This document shows, one piece after another, positions 22,673 through 33,190 of a stretch of DNA of 64,000 nucleotides. Positions within the stretch are counted from its first letter, which is position 1. Each line of letters opens with the position of its first letter. Made by a program: the position numbers and the translations under genes. A model generated the notes under the pieces. That model saw nothing but the letters and a program-made list of their open reading frames with translations, was not told the DNA's origin and did not search any database. This stretch comes from Brassica napus. Taxonomy: Eukaryota; Streptophyta; Magnoliopsida; Brassicales; Brassicaceae. Location of the stretch: the NCBI RefSeq assembly GCF_020379485.1, contig NW_026014653.1, positions 62,001-126,000 of the forward strand, in the 5' to 3' direction.

Positions 22673-25017
22673 CTATTTTGTTTCTGACGTAGTGTTAGAT
22701 GAATACCACAGCTTCTTCTGGCAAATCAAGAGCTTCTCGTTCTCTGACTCAGACTCTGTTTGTTCCTTACGGCAACTCCATCTCAGTCCTTTAGCGACGG
22801 ATGCAATATTATCCACGAAATAGCTCGACTCGCGTATAATCGCATACCCATTAGGACGCAAGATCCGATCCATTTCCAGCATCACATACTTCATCTCACA
22901 CCTGCGTAATACCAGATCATTACTTAGCACTATATCACAGCATCGATGAGTTTCAAAGGCTTTGAGATCTTACCTTTGGCTCTCAGATGTAAACAAACCG
23001 TCAACGTGAAGAAGATCGTAAGTTCTTGGATACGTCGAAAAAGCCTCACACCTATGTCACAACATAACGCATTATGTATGCAAATTCAAATTGATTAAAG
23101 AATAGGCTTTGATAAATTTTACCAGTCGTGATACGTTCCAATCAACCCACGATCAAACACCACGGGAAGCGTATTCGCAGCGTAAGACGACACAACGTTC
23201 ATCACCCACAAAGGATCATCCACCAACGCAGCAGCCAAACCACCGTAAGCAGTGTTCATATCCATCACATTCCTTATCTTATCAGACCCAACAGCAGGCA
23301 ACAGCTTCTTGTAATGCTTAGCCCTCGCTTTCCACTTGCTACCGTCGCGCTTAAACAAGCCACCGTTTCCTCCAGGAACATCGGAGATCCTCTCAGGAGT
23401 CGCGTGCAACCTCTGAGGCCATTTGGGAGTAGACTCCAAACCCGTCTTCTTAAGCTTAGGGCTCGGAACCACCACGCAAGGGCGTATGGGGGTGTACCAA
23501 GCGGAGTCCGGCTCGAGGCTGTCGTCGCATTTCGGCGGGTACGCGTCGGGGTCGTTAGACAGCTTGTTGTAGCACGCGTTGTCTGGAGATTTTTGCCACA
23601 CCGCGATGTCGTCTTTCTTGGCGTACATTTTGAAGCACATTGAGGTTAAGAGATCCTGGAGCTTCTCGTAGTTTGATCTCTGAGCTTCGACGGTTGTGTC
23701 CCATCCTTTCCAACGGTTCTCGTAGTTGACTGGGGGACCGGATAAGACCCAGAAGCCACCGGGTCTTAGGATACGGTGAACCTCCAGGAGATAGACTCCA
23801 CCTGAAGTCAGCAGCAAAGAGAAAAATACTTACATGAGTTTTCATCGCATTATCAGATAACCAAAACTTGGTCTAATTAAATGGGTAGCCGACAAAAAAA
23901 AAATTAGAAAATCAAGATAGCTCTTCATTACCAAACTCAGTCCATGGAATAAGGCATCTTGAGCAATGAGCCATATCGAATGAGTTTGAAGGGAAAGGGA
24001 GACGTTGAGTTGAGATGATGCCGAGTATCGCAGGGATTCCACGTTCTAGAGCAAACTGGACTTGAGCTTCGTGGTTATCTCTTGGGGCGAGTGACACCGT
24101 GAGGATACCACGGTCCAATAAGTCTCCTCCCCAGCTTGCAACCTTTTAAACAGAGCAAAAATGTAGGAAGTTGAAGAAAAGGAACCTCTAATGTTTTTAA
24201 GTTGAAATTTCAAGAAAATGTATAAACTCACCCCACAACCAGTGTCAATGGCAGTTCGTATAGTCCCATCTTTCATTTCAGGGATCAGGTCTTGCATCAA
24301 ATCGACGTAAGCACTAACTCCATTAGGAAACATTGTGCCTCCACCAGGGAAATGGAACTTATCACCCTCTTTCTTTAGCCAATGCTGGTTAGATTTTTGT
24401 TTGTTAATCCAATCATATGGCACATTCCTGAAATTAAATCACATCAAAATTGTCACTTAATTACTTCAAATATCTGAGGACAGGAGAGATCTAGAGAAGC
24501 AAATATTTACCTGTACCAACATTCATTTTTACTCTTAGGCCATCTTATTGGTGACTTATACCCATTAGGAGGAGGGACTAGACATTGCTTTCTATCAAAC
24601 ACAGGAGGACAATGACGTTCCATGAAAGTAAGCCTGTGAGTACCATACTTCTTCCATTTCTACCACCATGCCAAAATTGAAAAATAAAAAAATTAGCTGA
24701 ACTATTTTTACAGATTCAAGGACTAAAAGTATACTTAAGAAAATTGAGTGTACCCTTGGATCCGTGCAGGGAGTGTAATCTTGGTAGTCACTACTGCACT
24801 CCGGAAAAGAAACAGATTTGACTTGAGGAGAGTTATCAACAACATCCAATGAAGATCCAGCTTTTGCAACATCGTTAATTTCGAGTTTGTTCTTTCCACA
24901 GTAAAGTCCACCAAGATAGAAAGAAAGCCCACATAGCAGAATCAGCAGAGCAGTCTTGGGCAAGATCTTGGTTGAACCTCTCTCAGCTTTCTCGTACTTG
25001 TCATCGTTATCCTTCAT
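22673..25017 (-). CDS. ERD3: ERD3 / PMT21-type putative methyltransferase
   Basis: Seven exons on the minus strand: 25017-24754, 24659-24511, 24427-24232, 24142-23932, 23801-23123, 23051-22974 and 22901-22673. All junctions are GT-AG and in phase, giving 601 aa, very near the 600 aa I recall for ERD3 (At4g19120). The protein is a type II membrane protein: a short basic cytosolic N-terminus, one TM (about residues 20-38, [17 protein letters not shown]) and a Golgi-lumen domain. SAM-binding motif I is DTGCGVASWGG near residue 200; other family landmarks are [36 protein letters not shown] and MDMNTAYGG. The family (DUF248/QUASIMODO2-like) is linked to pectin methylation, but the substrate of this member is inferred. 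A 5' UTR intron is likely, with its acceptor near 25030. Confidence 0.93.
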
Positions 25018-27101
25018 CGTCTTTGGACTGAATTAAAGATATAAATAGAATCTTTTTTTTGGTTAGAAACTTGACAACACCTGCAAGAAACCAAGAACTA
25101 GCCGTAGTCAAGAACAAATATAACAATTACTCATGTAAAAGGGTCAAACAACAGTTTGGATCAAGAAATAGACAAGTACAGCATGAAACACTGCCATTAC
25201 CAAAAGAAATTTTACTAAAGAGGAAAGATAACTTTTTGGGTAAATCTTGAATAAACAAATGATGGGACAGACACCCTTTTGACAAATGAGTGACTTGAGG
25301 AAACAAAAGGACGTAGAGATCTAATAAAGGGACAAAACAAACAACGTTGCCGACATATAGAGAGTGTTGCTTTAATGTTAATCACATGGTGTTTTGGGAC
25401 CCAGACTCGACCGCCATAACATGCTCTATCAAAACTCGAGGAGGACAATAAACAATTGGATGGATAATAAATGCATACACATGAATGATTTTATTTTGTC
25501 ACTGACACATGAATGATTTCTATAGTAGAGATAACGTTTAAAAGCGTTTCTTCAGTTTCGCATTTAAAGTCTGAAAACAAAACCTACACAAGAGATAAAA
25601 GCTTGCAGACAGCTAAAAAGGCACAAAGGGGGGTCAGGGGAAGAGAACTAGCATTAATCATTACTTGGCAGACACGGAAAGTCTTTAATCTTTTGTATTT
25701 TACACATACAATAAAACCAGAGAAAGCAATAGATGAAGACGAAACACACAGAAAATTAACAATGAATGTGTAAGTACTCACACGCGAAAGCAAAACTTAA
25801 TGATCTGCAATCAAACGAACACAAATGAAGAAGAACCACAGAGAAAACTTTAGATCTGGTTATACCTCGGCTTGAACTAGAATAGAAAATCAATGAAGAA
25901 CACAAATTAAAAACGAAGTATGTTATCTGGTTATACCTCGGCTTGAACTAGAATAGAAAATCAATGAAGAACACAAATTAAAAACGAAGTATGTAATTAC
26001 CGTTGATAACAATTCGAATGGTCTCCTACAATTCTTGAGGAGAGGATTTTCTTGCGACGGCGAGAGACTTCGATTCTCTCTCTTTTTCGAAAATCCAATG
26101 AAAAAGTATATTATGGGGAGAGCGATGAAAGATTGCAGAGGAGCTAATGTTAACATATATAGCTTCTTGGATGTACACACAATTATTAATTATTTTCTTC
26201 TTTTTTTCCGTTCACTCTCTGTCTCTCCTTTCGTTTTCTATCTTTTTCGTTAGTTTAATTCTGACTATTATTTTCCACTTAATTTCACTGTTTTTTTTTT
26301 CTTTCTAAATAATAGTCACTTGTTCTGTTCTTAATTACGATTGAATACTATTCTCTACCAAAATACTTTCCGGTGGATATAACTAATTTCTAATGAGAAT
26401 TTTACCACACACTAAAAAATAACTGTAAATTATAAATTAGTATCTTACGTGTAAGAAAACATACTCCAAAATACGAATTTCTATAAAATGATAGATCCTC
26501 CTCGTCTAGGAAATGTCACAACGACTGTTTTTAGATCGCCATTCACGGAATTCTATGTTAGTTTGGAAAAGTATATTAATTGTTTTCCTTTTACTAAAGT
26601 AGCCAATCGTATCTTTTAGGATTCTTATTTAGATTATTAAATATAGATAGTATAAGTGGTTCCACCACCGACAAAAGGAATCACCGTCGGCATCAGCGTT
26701 ACGACTTTCCTCACCGTTCCCATGCATATCTACATAAAATGGAAAATACCAATTTTCTGGTTATTATATTTTGGGGATTCAAATTTGAATACCTAAATGA
26801 ATAATAGCTGTGAATTTTCCATGTTTTGAAATATTTTTATAATCTAAATTCATAAAACTGTAAGACAGACGAATCGAAATTTGAAATGATTTTTTTCTTT
26901 GCACTTTTAAAAGTTTGTTACACAACCATTAACCAGACAATATGCTTTGGATAAAAACCAGAACAACATTGTTTCAAACCAAAAAAATATAATGACTCTG
27001 TAACCTATATGTAGGGTCTGGAATTATATACATAAAAATCTAAAAACTATGAGAATATTTTTTAATAAATTCGAAATTAATTAATTAATTACTAATTAAT
27101 A
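25018..27101. other. ERD3 5' leader and promoter, then intergenic DNA
   Basis: An AG acceptor about 15 bp upstream of the ERD3 ATG points to a 5' UTR intron whose first exon may lie near 25980-26200. A 71-bp tandem duplication at 25855-25996 falls in this leader region. 26250-27101 is AT-rich, with no coding frame or repeat I can identify. Confidence 0.5.
25855..25996. repeat. 71-bp perfect or near-perfect tandem duplication
   Basis: Two adjacent copies (25855-25925 and 25926-25996) share TCTGGTTATACCTCGGCTTG through AAAAACGAAGTATGT with almost no difference. They lie about 840 bp upstream of the ERD3 start codon, inside its likely 5' UTR or first intron. The near identity indicates a recent event. 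Confidence 0.9.
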
Positions 27102-27359
27102 CTCCCTCTGTTCCTAAAAGATTCATATTCTAGAGTTTTCACACATATTAAAAAAACACGCAAAATTTTACCAATAAATGCATTATTTTCTGTTTTTAGC
27201 ATTTACCTATGATTTTTAACCAATCAAAATTTAGTAAACAAGATTAATGTTTTTGAAGTTTGCAATTTATCATTATTACATGCATTGAAAATGTAAAATA
27301 TAGATCTTTTAAAGATAATTTTTTTTTCTAAAACATGAATTACTAAGGAACGGAGAGAG
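27102..27359. mobile_element. Stowaway-type MITE (Tc1/mariner)
   Basis: 258 bp with terminal inverted repeats CTCCCTCTGTTCCTAA and, read inward from the other end, CTCTCTCCGTTCCTTA, flanked by TA on both sides (27100-27101 and 27360-27361). The CTCCCTCYGTTCC end and the TA target duplication are diagnostic for Stowaway elements. No ORF inside. Confidence 0.88.
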
Positions 27360-27602
27360 TAGAAACTGTTGGGATCAGACCGAGTTAGTCGGTGGGTTTG
27401 TCACTTGAGATAGATCCACGAAGACACTGAATTATTAAGTGTTGACTAACTAAACCGCGTTTAAGTACACACATACTCTTCAGTTACAAAAAGAAAAGAA
27501 AAGTACACACATACTCTTCCTCCAAGACTATAGTGTATTTAATGCCTTCAGTAAAAAAAAGAGAGTCTGTAGTGTATTTGTATATAAAGATATAAATATT
27601 CC

Positions 27603-27729
27603 AGATTATAATGTATATATAAATATTCCAGATTCTACAGGTTATGTAGATATTAATTGACAAGAACAAAAATTAAAAGACTATAATGTGTATATAAATA
27701 TTCCAGAGTCTACAGGTTATGTAGATATT
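27603..27729. repeat. 75-bp-offset tandem repeat
   Basis: A ~53-bp sequence containing ATAAATATTCCAGATTCTAC and GGTTATGTAGATATT occurs at 27603-27656 and again at 27678-27729 with a few changes. A shorter third piece (ATAAATATTCCAGATTATA) lies just before copy 1. No function is evident. Confidence 0.75.
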
Positions 27730-27849
27730 CCATTCCCAATTTAACCAACATCGTCTGGTACATAATGTATTGTTCATTATCACTATGTAAGAAATATGAT
27801 TATTTTAGATCTTGTTTTTTTGCCGACAAGAACTATGGTTAACTACTTT

Positions 27850-28445
27850 TATGTATGTGAAACCCTTATATATAACCCAAGCTGGATAAAAACAAATTCT
27901 GGTCAAAGTAAGACAAAACTACAGTTGACTTTTATTTTACATATATTTTTGTCTAAATTTCTTTTTTGACGACTATACATTTTGGAATTCATATAAATTC
28001 ATAGTTTTCTCTATTTCGTTTAATCTTATAAGTTCTACTCATAATTGCAATCACAAAACGTCATAGCAGCCGGATCTAACATCGAATTATCAAGGGTCAT
28101 AGACTATGAATTGTGACACACGAACCAAATACTTTTGAATAAGTCTAAAGTTCGAGAAAAAAGCACGAAAGCTGACCTTTATTTCCCCGTGTGGAATCGG
28201 TTAACTTAATGGTGCATCATCTTCCCATGTGAGTGATTAGGTCTTTTTACACAAATTATTTGTCTTATTTTTATAATTAAAGAATAGGAATAGGCGAAAC
28301 CTTTGTAGAGGTTTAATGTCGATCATAATGGCAAGCGATGCAATGCAATGCATTCCAACTTTTTGTTGTTGTTGTGTGTTTGCACTGCAGCGTGAAGATA
28401 TTTATGAATTTCAGTAGCATAACATGTCTTCATTTAATAATTCTC
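27850..28445. repeat. Segmental duplicate, copy 1 (partner at 32089-32660)
   Basis: Shares long stretches with 32089-32660 in the same orientation, for example GCTGGATAAAAACAAA, AGTAAGACA-AACTACAGTTGAC, GGAATTCATATAAATTCATA and GAAAGCTGACCTTTATTTCC. Small indels and substitutions separate them. No ORF is shared, so this looks like duplicated intergenic DNA. Confidence 0.85.
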
Positions 28446-29379
28446 TGTATCTTTTAACATTTTGTATGTACCACCGGACTTCTTTGGTGTAGTCGATCTT
28501 AGCTATAATCTGATTTTTGTTTTTAAAATTTAAGTATCCGGTTAATTCTTTATTTTTAATTCTATTTCATGCAGATCTACTTATGCTGAAATGGATTTTG
28601 AACGCTGATTATATAATTTTTTATTAGAATGCTAGTCATTTGTTGATGTATCTGGTCGATGAATGTCTTCTAAATCTTACTCTAAACATCTGTCCTGCCT
28701 TTTGGGGGACCATTGGAGCTTCATTTTTTTTCTTTTAATAATGAATGTTTGATTTTATTCACCAAAAGACTGTTTTACAATGAATGCTTCTTTTTGTTTG
28801 AAAAATGATTGAAATGAAAAGATCAAAACAGAACTAGAACTGGGGCTGATATCTTCAAGTGTTTCTCCTTATACAGTTCTCATGTTGAACCACTTTCACG
28901 GTGCCTTGTTGAAGCTCCGGAGCTTTAATCTTGGGACGGGTAAAGTTTTGAGACAGTAACGTCTATCATGTGAATGTTGGTAAATCTGCTAAATCAACCG
29001 ACTCTGTTACTGAAGGTCTAAAAGAGAACAGAGAAGAGGTCACAAAAATTGAATGCTTCTCACTATCTACATAGGATTTTGCCTCTTGGTTCATGTCTTG
29101 TCTGGTTCAGTGGCTTCTGCACCATGTCACTCCAAGCTCTCTGCTTCTCACCATCTTCTTCTTCCAAGGTAACCTTCTCTCTCGATCTCAATATATCCTT
29201 CGGTGTACTGAGGCTGAGTCGACTTGTTCCTTCTCCTCTTTCTGTCGACCAATCTGGTACCATTGATTCAACTCGTTCCTTCCTTGAAACTTCTTTTGGT
29301 TTACCAGTGGTCTCAAAATCACTACTTATATAGGAGCGGCGCTAAACGATCATGAAAAAAAGATAAAAGATTGGTGTCC
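28446..29379. other. Possible coding relic of unknown origin on minus strand
   Basis: At 28850-28960 the minus strand reads a short protein-like frame containing NFTRPKIKAPELQQGTVK and ending in a stop. At 29063-29263 another minus-strand frame contains LSTPKDILRSREKVTLEEED. Codon choice and charge pattern look coding-like, and the two could be exons of one broken gene. I do not recognise the family. The rest of this stretch shows nothing. Confidence 0.3.
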
Positions 29380-30065
29380 CAGAATTGAAGGCACCTGATG
29401 GAATACATTAGTATTGATTCTAACCAAATTTTGATGCATAAGACTATAGAAGTACTTTAGCGACTAACAGACTTTCTGAAACAACTAACACAACATAAAC
29501 GTACATTCTTGACAAACTATTTAACCATGATTGTTAGAGAGACATAGTGATTAAAATCAAAACTGTCAATCTTCATAGCAGATGTTTGAAGTTGTGTATC
29601 AATTAACACACCAAGGCTATCAATTACCTTGCGTAAGATCGCGTTGGAAGTAACCATGACGATGAAAGTAAGAAAGGCCTTGGAAGACTTGAAAGCACCA
29701 ATATCAAAATCAACAAAAAGCTTTTACCAATCCTTCGTAAGCTGGTAAACATTTGACTCCTAACCAAATAAGAATTGGCATATGAAGATTCAGTGCCAGT
29801 GAACCAATGTCAGCAAATATCAAACTGCAAGCAGGTAGAAGTATAGCATGCACCCAAAGACATTGTATATCTCGCCAATAACTACCAAAAGTTCCATCAC
29901 TGACTTCTTTTATTAATTTGTACATATGAGTTCAAAGCCAACTCATTAGTCATAAGCCACATGTTCATCGTGTTTCAAGTAATATGCAAAATCTGAGCTA
30001 CATGTTCATCGTGTTTCAAGTAAAGCAAAGTAGCCTCTTTATTTTATTTTATGTATGTTAAGAAC
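29380..30065 (-). pseudogene. Broken duplicate of the MAK-like kinase gene
   Basis: Matches pieces of the parent at 14700-15890 in the same order and orientation. 29440-29570 resembles parent exon 6 and its flanking intron, 29620-29770 resembles exon 5, and 29870-29930 resembles exon 2, with KLIKEVSDGTFG where the parent has [12 protein letters not shown]. 29990-30065 resembles the parent 5' intron. Intron sequence is kept, so this is a DNA duplication, not a retrocopy. Exons 3 and 4 are missing because of a deletion near 29850, the Gly-rich loop is altered, and frames are interrupted. It cannot encode a kinase. Confidence 0.85.
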
Positions 30066-31677
30066 TGCAAGATTTATTTATTTTAACTTATTGTTTGGTT
30101 TCTTGAGAAGAGGAAAAACTATAAGAATCAAATCTTATCTTAAATTGAGTTATATATGGGTTTGATTGGAAGTAATTGCTTTCTTGGTTGTAAATTTTGG
30201 TTTTGGTCCACATCAATGGAATACTGCAATTTGCTTGCTAACATGAACCGTAAAAGCTTCTTTTTTTTTGGCTATTGTTAACTCATCAGAAGGATCAATA
30301 TCTTGGAAAGTATTGTTAAATTAAGTACATTATAATGATTAGTTTAAATAAATCATATTGATACCTAAAAAAACAATCTGACTTTTGGTTGGGTATATGC
30401 AGATGATTCATATATACGAATCAACGTGGACTTGATTTTATACTTATGAAATGTTACATGTCATTTATTGTACACGAGTTTTAAAAAAAAATTAAAGTAG
30501 CTGCTTACAATTTATAAAGTTCAGTTCACTTAGTCATTCGAGTTTTGGTGAGATGATTAGTTTTAAATGTATTTATGATATTTGGTGAGATGATTGAATT
30601 TGGGAATAACATTTTATTATAGTCAAATATTAGTCAAAAAGATTTAAAGCATATATTTACTCAACCATTATCATCTCTTCTTTCTGCTTGATATATGAAA
30701 TTGCTAATTAGTCTTAGATTGTTATAGTAATTAAGGGAATTACCTCTTTTGTGTTAGACACGGTAAAAAGGCTGAAATAACACTAGGCAGCACTTGTACA
30801 TCAAGTCACAAAACTATATAATCTGGTGCATGATTACTTATTTATTTCAATTTGGTGTGATCGGAGTAACAACTTTTTATTGGATTGGATATAGGCAACA
30901 TAGAAAGAGATGAGCAGGCTTGGCCCTTAGATCTAAACCAACCATGAGCCAACCTTTCTTTTTCTCCTAAAATTTGGTGTTCATTACTATAGAGTATAGA
31001 ATTAACCGGCTCATAAAATACTCTAAACGCGTGTATATTTAGCATGTTATGTTGAAAACATTCAATCATTCAAGCCCATCATCCGCATGGGCATTCAGGT
31101 ATTCAGGTTCGGTTTCAGATAGGAACTATTCGATTTCGAGTATATCGGATAAATTATTTTTATATCCAATAAATATTTATGAGATTTCGATTCGATTTCG
31201 GGTACCCATTTAATATATGAATCAAGTATATATATACAAAATATATCAACTAACATGTTAATATAAGTGGTCTAATGGTTACACACTTGCATATTTATAA
31301 ATCCAACTAGAATTCGAGTCACTCAAGTGCTTGTTTTATAAGTATTTACTCTATTTTAATACATAAATACCATATAAATATGTATAATATAAAAGACAAC
31401 ATAAAAGATAACATGGTCTGGTGGAATTCTTCATGTCTAACTCGGATTCGAATGGGGTTGATGACATTTTATCATATATTAGAAAGCTGAACCTTGTTTT
31501 TTTCCAGATATTCGGATACCCGTTCGGTTCTTTGTTCGGTTTCGATTCTGGTTCGGTTATTCGGATATAGAAATATAGAAACCATTCGGATATTTGAAGA
31601 TTTCGGTTTAGTTTTTTTTTGTTTCGGTTCGGTTTTTGGTTCCGGTTTTTTTGTCTAGGGCTACCCATCATCGTTAA
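30066..31677. other. AT-rich intergenic DNA with degenerate TTCGGTT-rich patch
   Basis: No gene supported. 31090-31660 is rich in TTCGGTT/GGTTTCGG units of the kind common in decayed crucifer transposons. Within it, 31267-31320 has a tRNA-like arrangement (TGGTCTAATGGTTA then AATTCGAGTC) suggesting Pol III box A and box B. A minus-strand ORF at 30842-31069 is not recognisable. Confidence 0.4.
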
Positions 31678-31883
31678 GAGCATGATTATTGGGAGGTTCT
31701 TAGGGTGGGGTTCTCAGCGGAATATAAGAACTCGTCTCTTAACTTTTAACTAAAAAAACTAAGAACCGGTTCTTAAATAAGAGTTTTAAGAATCGGTTCT
31801 TAACTTTTTTAGTTAAAAGTTAAGAGACGGGTTCTTATATTCCGCTAAGAACCCAACTCTAAGAACCCCCAATATTCATGCTC
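31678..31883. mobile_element. Foldback MITE with ~100-bp inverted arms
   Basis: 206 bp that is nearly one long palindrome. The left end is GAGCATGATTATTGGGAGG and the right end is its near complement, ending CATGCTC. The inner arms (for example TCTTAACTTTTAACTAAAAA and its complement) pair almost perfectly around a short central loop. The ends resemble a common crucifer MITE family. I see no clear target duplication, so the superfamily stays open (PIF/Harbinger or foldback). Confidence 0.8.
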
Positions 31884-33190
31884 TGCCATTGATTTGGTTG
31901 AGACTGTAATCTTTACTAGATTTTACTTCACGCATATTATGTATTATAAATTTGTCAAATAGTTTGATATAAAAACAGTGTGATTAAAGTATATGTTTTG
32001 TTGTTACAGTAATAAAAAAGTAGTGTGATAAAAGTATATGTCCATCAAATATAAAATAAATAAATAAATAAATGTTACACTACTCTTTTGTATGTGAAAC
32101 CCTTACATTTTAAGAGTTCTATATTTAACCCATGCTGGATAAAAACAAAATTCTGGTCAAAGTAAGACACAACTACAGTTGACTTGTATTTTACCACAGA
32201 TTTTAGTCTAATTTTAAATTTTGACGAATATAAATTTTGGAATTCATATAAATTCATAGTTTTCTGTATTTTGTTTATTCTTATAAGTTCTACTCATAAT
32301 TGCAACCACAAAATGTCATATTAGCCGGATCTAACACGAATGATCAAGGGTCATAGGCTGTGAATTGTGACTTACGAATGAATAAAGTCTAAAGTTCGAG
32401 AAAAAAGCATGAAAGCTGACCTTTATTTCCCCATGTGGGATCAGTTAATGGGTGCATCATCTTCCCATGTGCTGTGATTAGGTCTTTTTACACACATTAT
32501 TTGACTTATTTTTATAATCAAATTAAGAAAAGGAATAGACGAAACCTTTGTAGTGGTTTGATGTCGATCATAAAAATTTCCAACTTTTATTTGTTGTGTC
32601 TGCACTGCAGCATGAAAGATAGTTATGAATTTTAGCAGTATTAATAATTTTATAAATCTTCCAACATGTTGTATATTTTTGCTGTAGTGTTGAGATAAAC
32701 AATTTGAAATCTGCTTCCAATTTACAATCCTTGATGGAAGCTACAAAACAGTGTAGCTTTACAAAAGTATGGAAACGCAAAGTTCCGAAGTCTCTTGCAT
32801 CAACCGCAGCACCACCATTACATGCAACAATGAATAGCCCGAGAGGCTTTGTGACCGATTCTAAGAAAGCCAAAATGCAGCTCTGAACTTGCGATGACTT
32901 CCAGAGATGGTGACCAGCGGAATGGCTTACCACTCTTCATTGGTCTGATACGTATGAAACTCTTTCTAAAATATCTTAGATCGTTTCTGTTTTCATGCCA
33001 ACACATATACACTTTTGCCAAAAAATCACCATACTTAAAATGTGAACACAAACTAGTTTTGAAGTTTTTGCAGAGTGACAAAAGAGAACATAATATCATA
33101 AATAACCTACAAAGGCTCCAGAAAAGCCTGCCATTATACCAAAAGCATACAACAGAGTGAGAGAATCATCAAACGATGATTGTAGTAAAT
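31884..33190. other. Intergenic DNA and RPA1E 3' flank
   Basis: Contains segmental duplicate copy 2 (32089-32660) and the 3' UTR of RPA1E next to 33190. Minus-strand ORFs at 32568-32933 and 32818-33099 are open for about 100 codons but show no domain or homology I recognise, and they overlap each other in different frames; I do not call them genes. Confidence 0.45.
32089..32660. repeat. Segmental duplicate, copy 2 (partner at 27850-28445)
   Basis: Same orientation as copy 1. It differs by a short insertion (TTTTAAGAGTTC) near its start and several deletions, for instance loss of the GCAAGCGATGCAATGCAATG stretch present in copy 1. The two copies bracket about 3.6 kb containing the kinase pseudogene and the foldback MITE. 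Confidence 0.85.

Noticed and set aside
23128..23643. 171-codon plus-strand ORF across ERD3
   Set aside because: Lies opposite the largest ERD3 exon, is Arg/His-rich low-quality sequence, and has no family resemblance.
31090..31660. TTCGGTT-rich patch as a satellite or CRISPR-like array
   Set aside because: Units are irregular with no fixed spacer length; it looks like decayed transposon DNA.
32568..33160. ORFs downstream of RPA1E on both strands
   Set aside because: Overlapping frames, no recognisable domain, and part is duplicated intergenic DNA.
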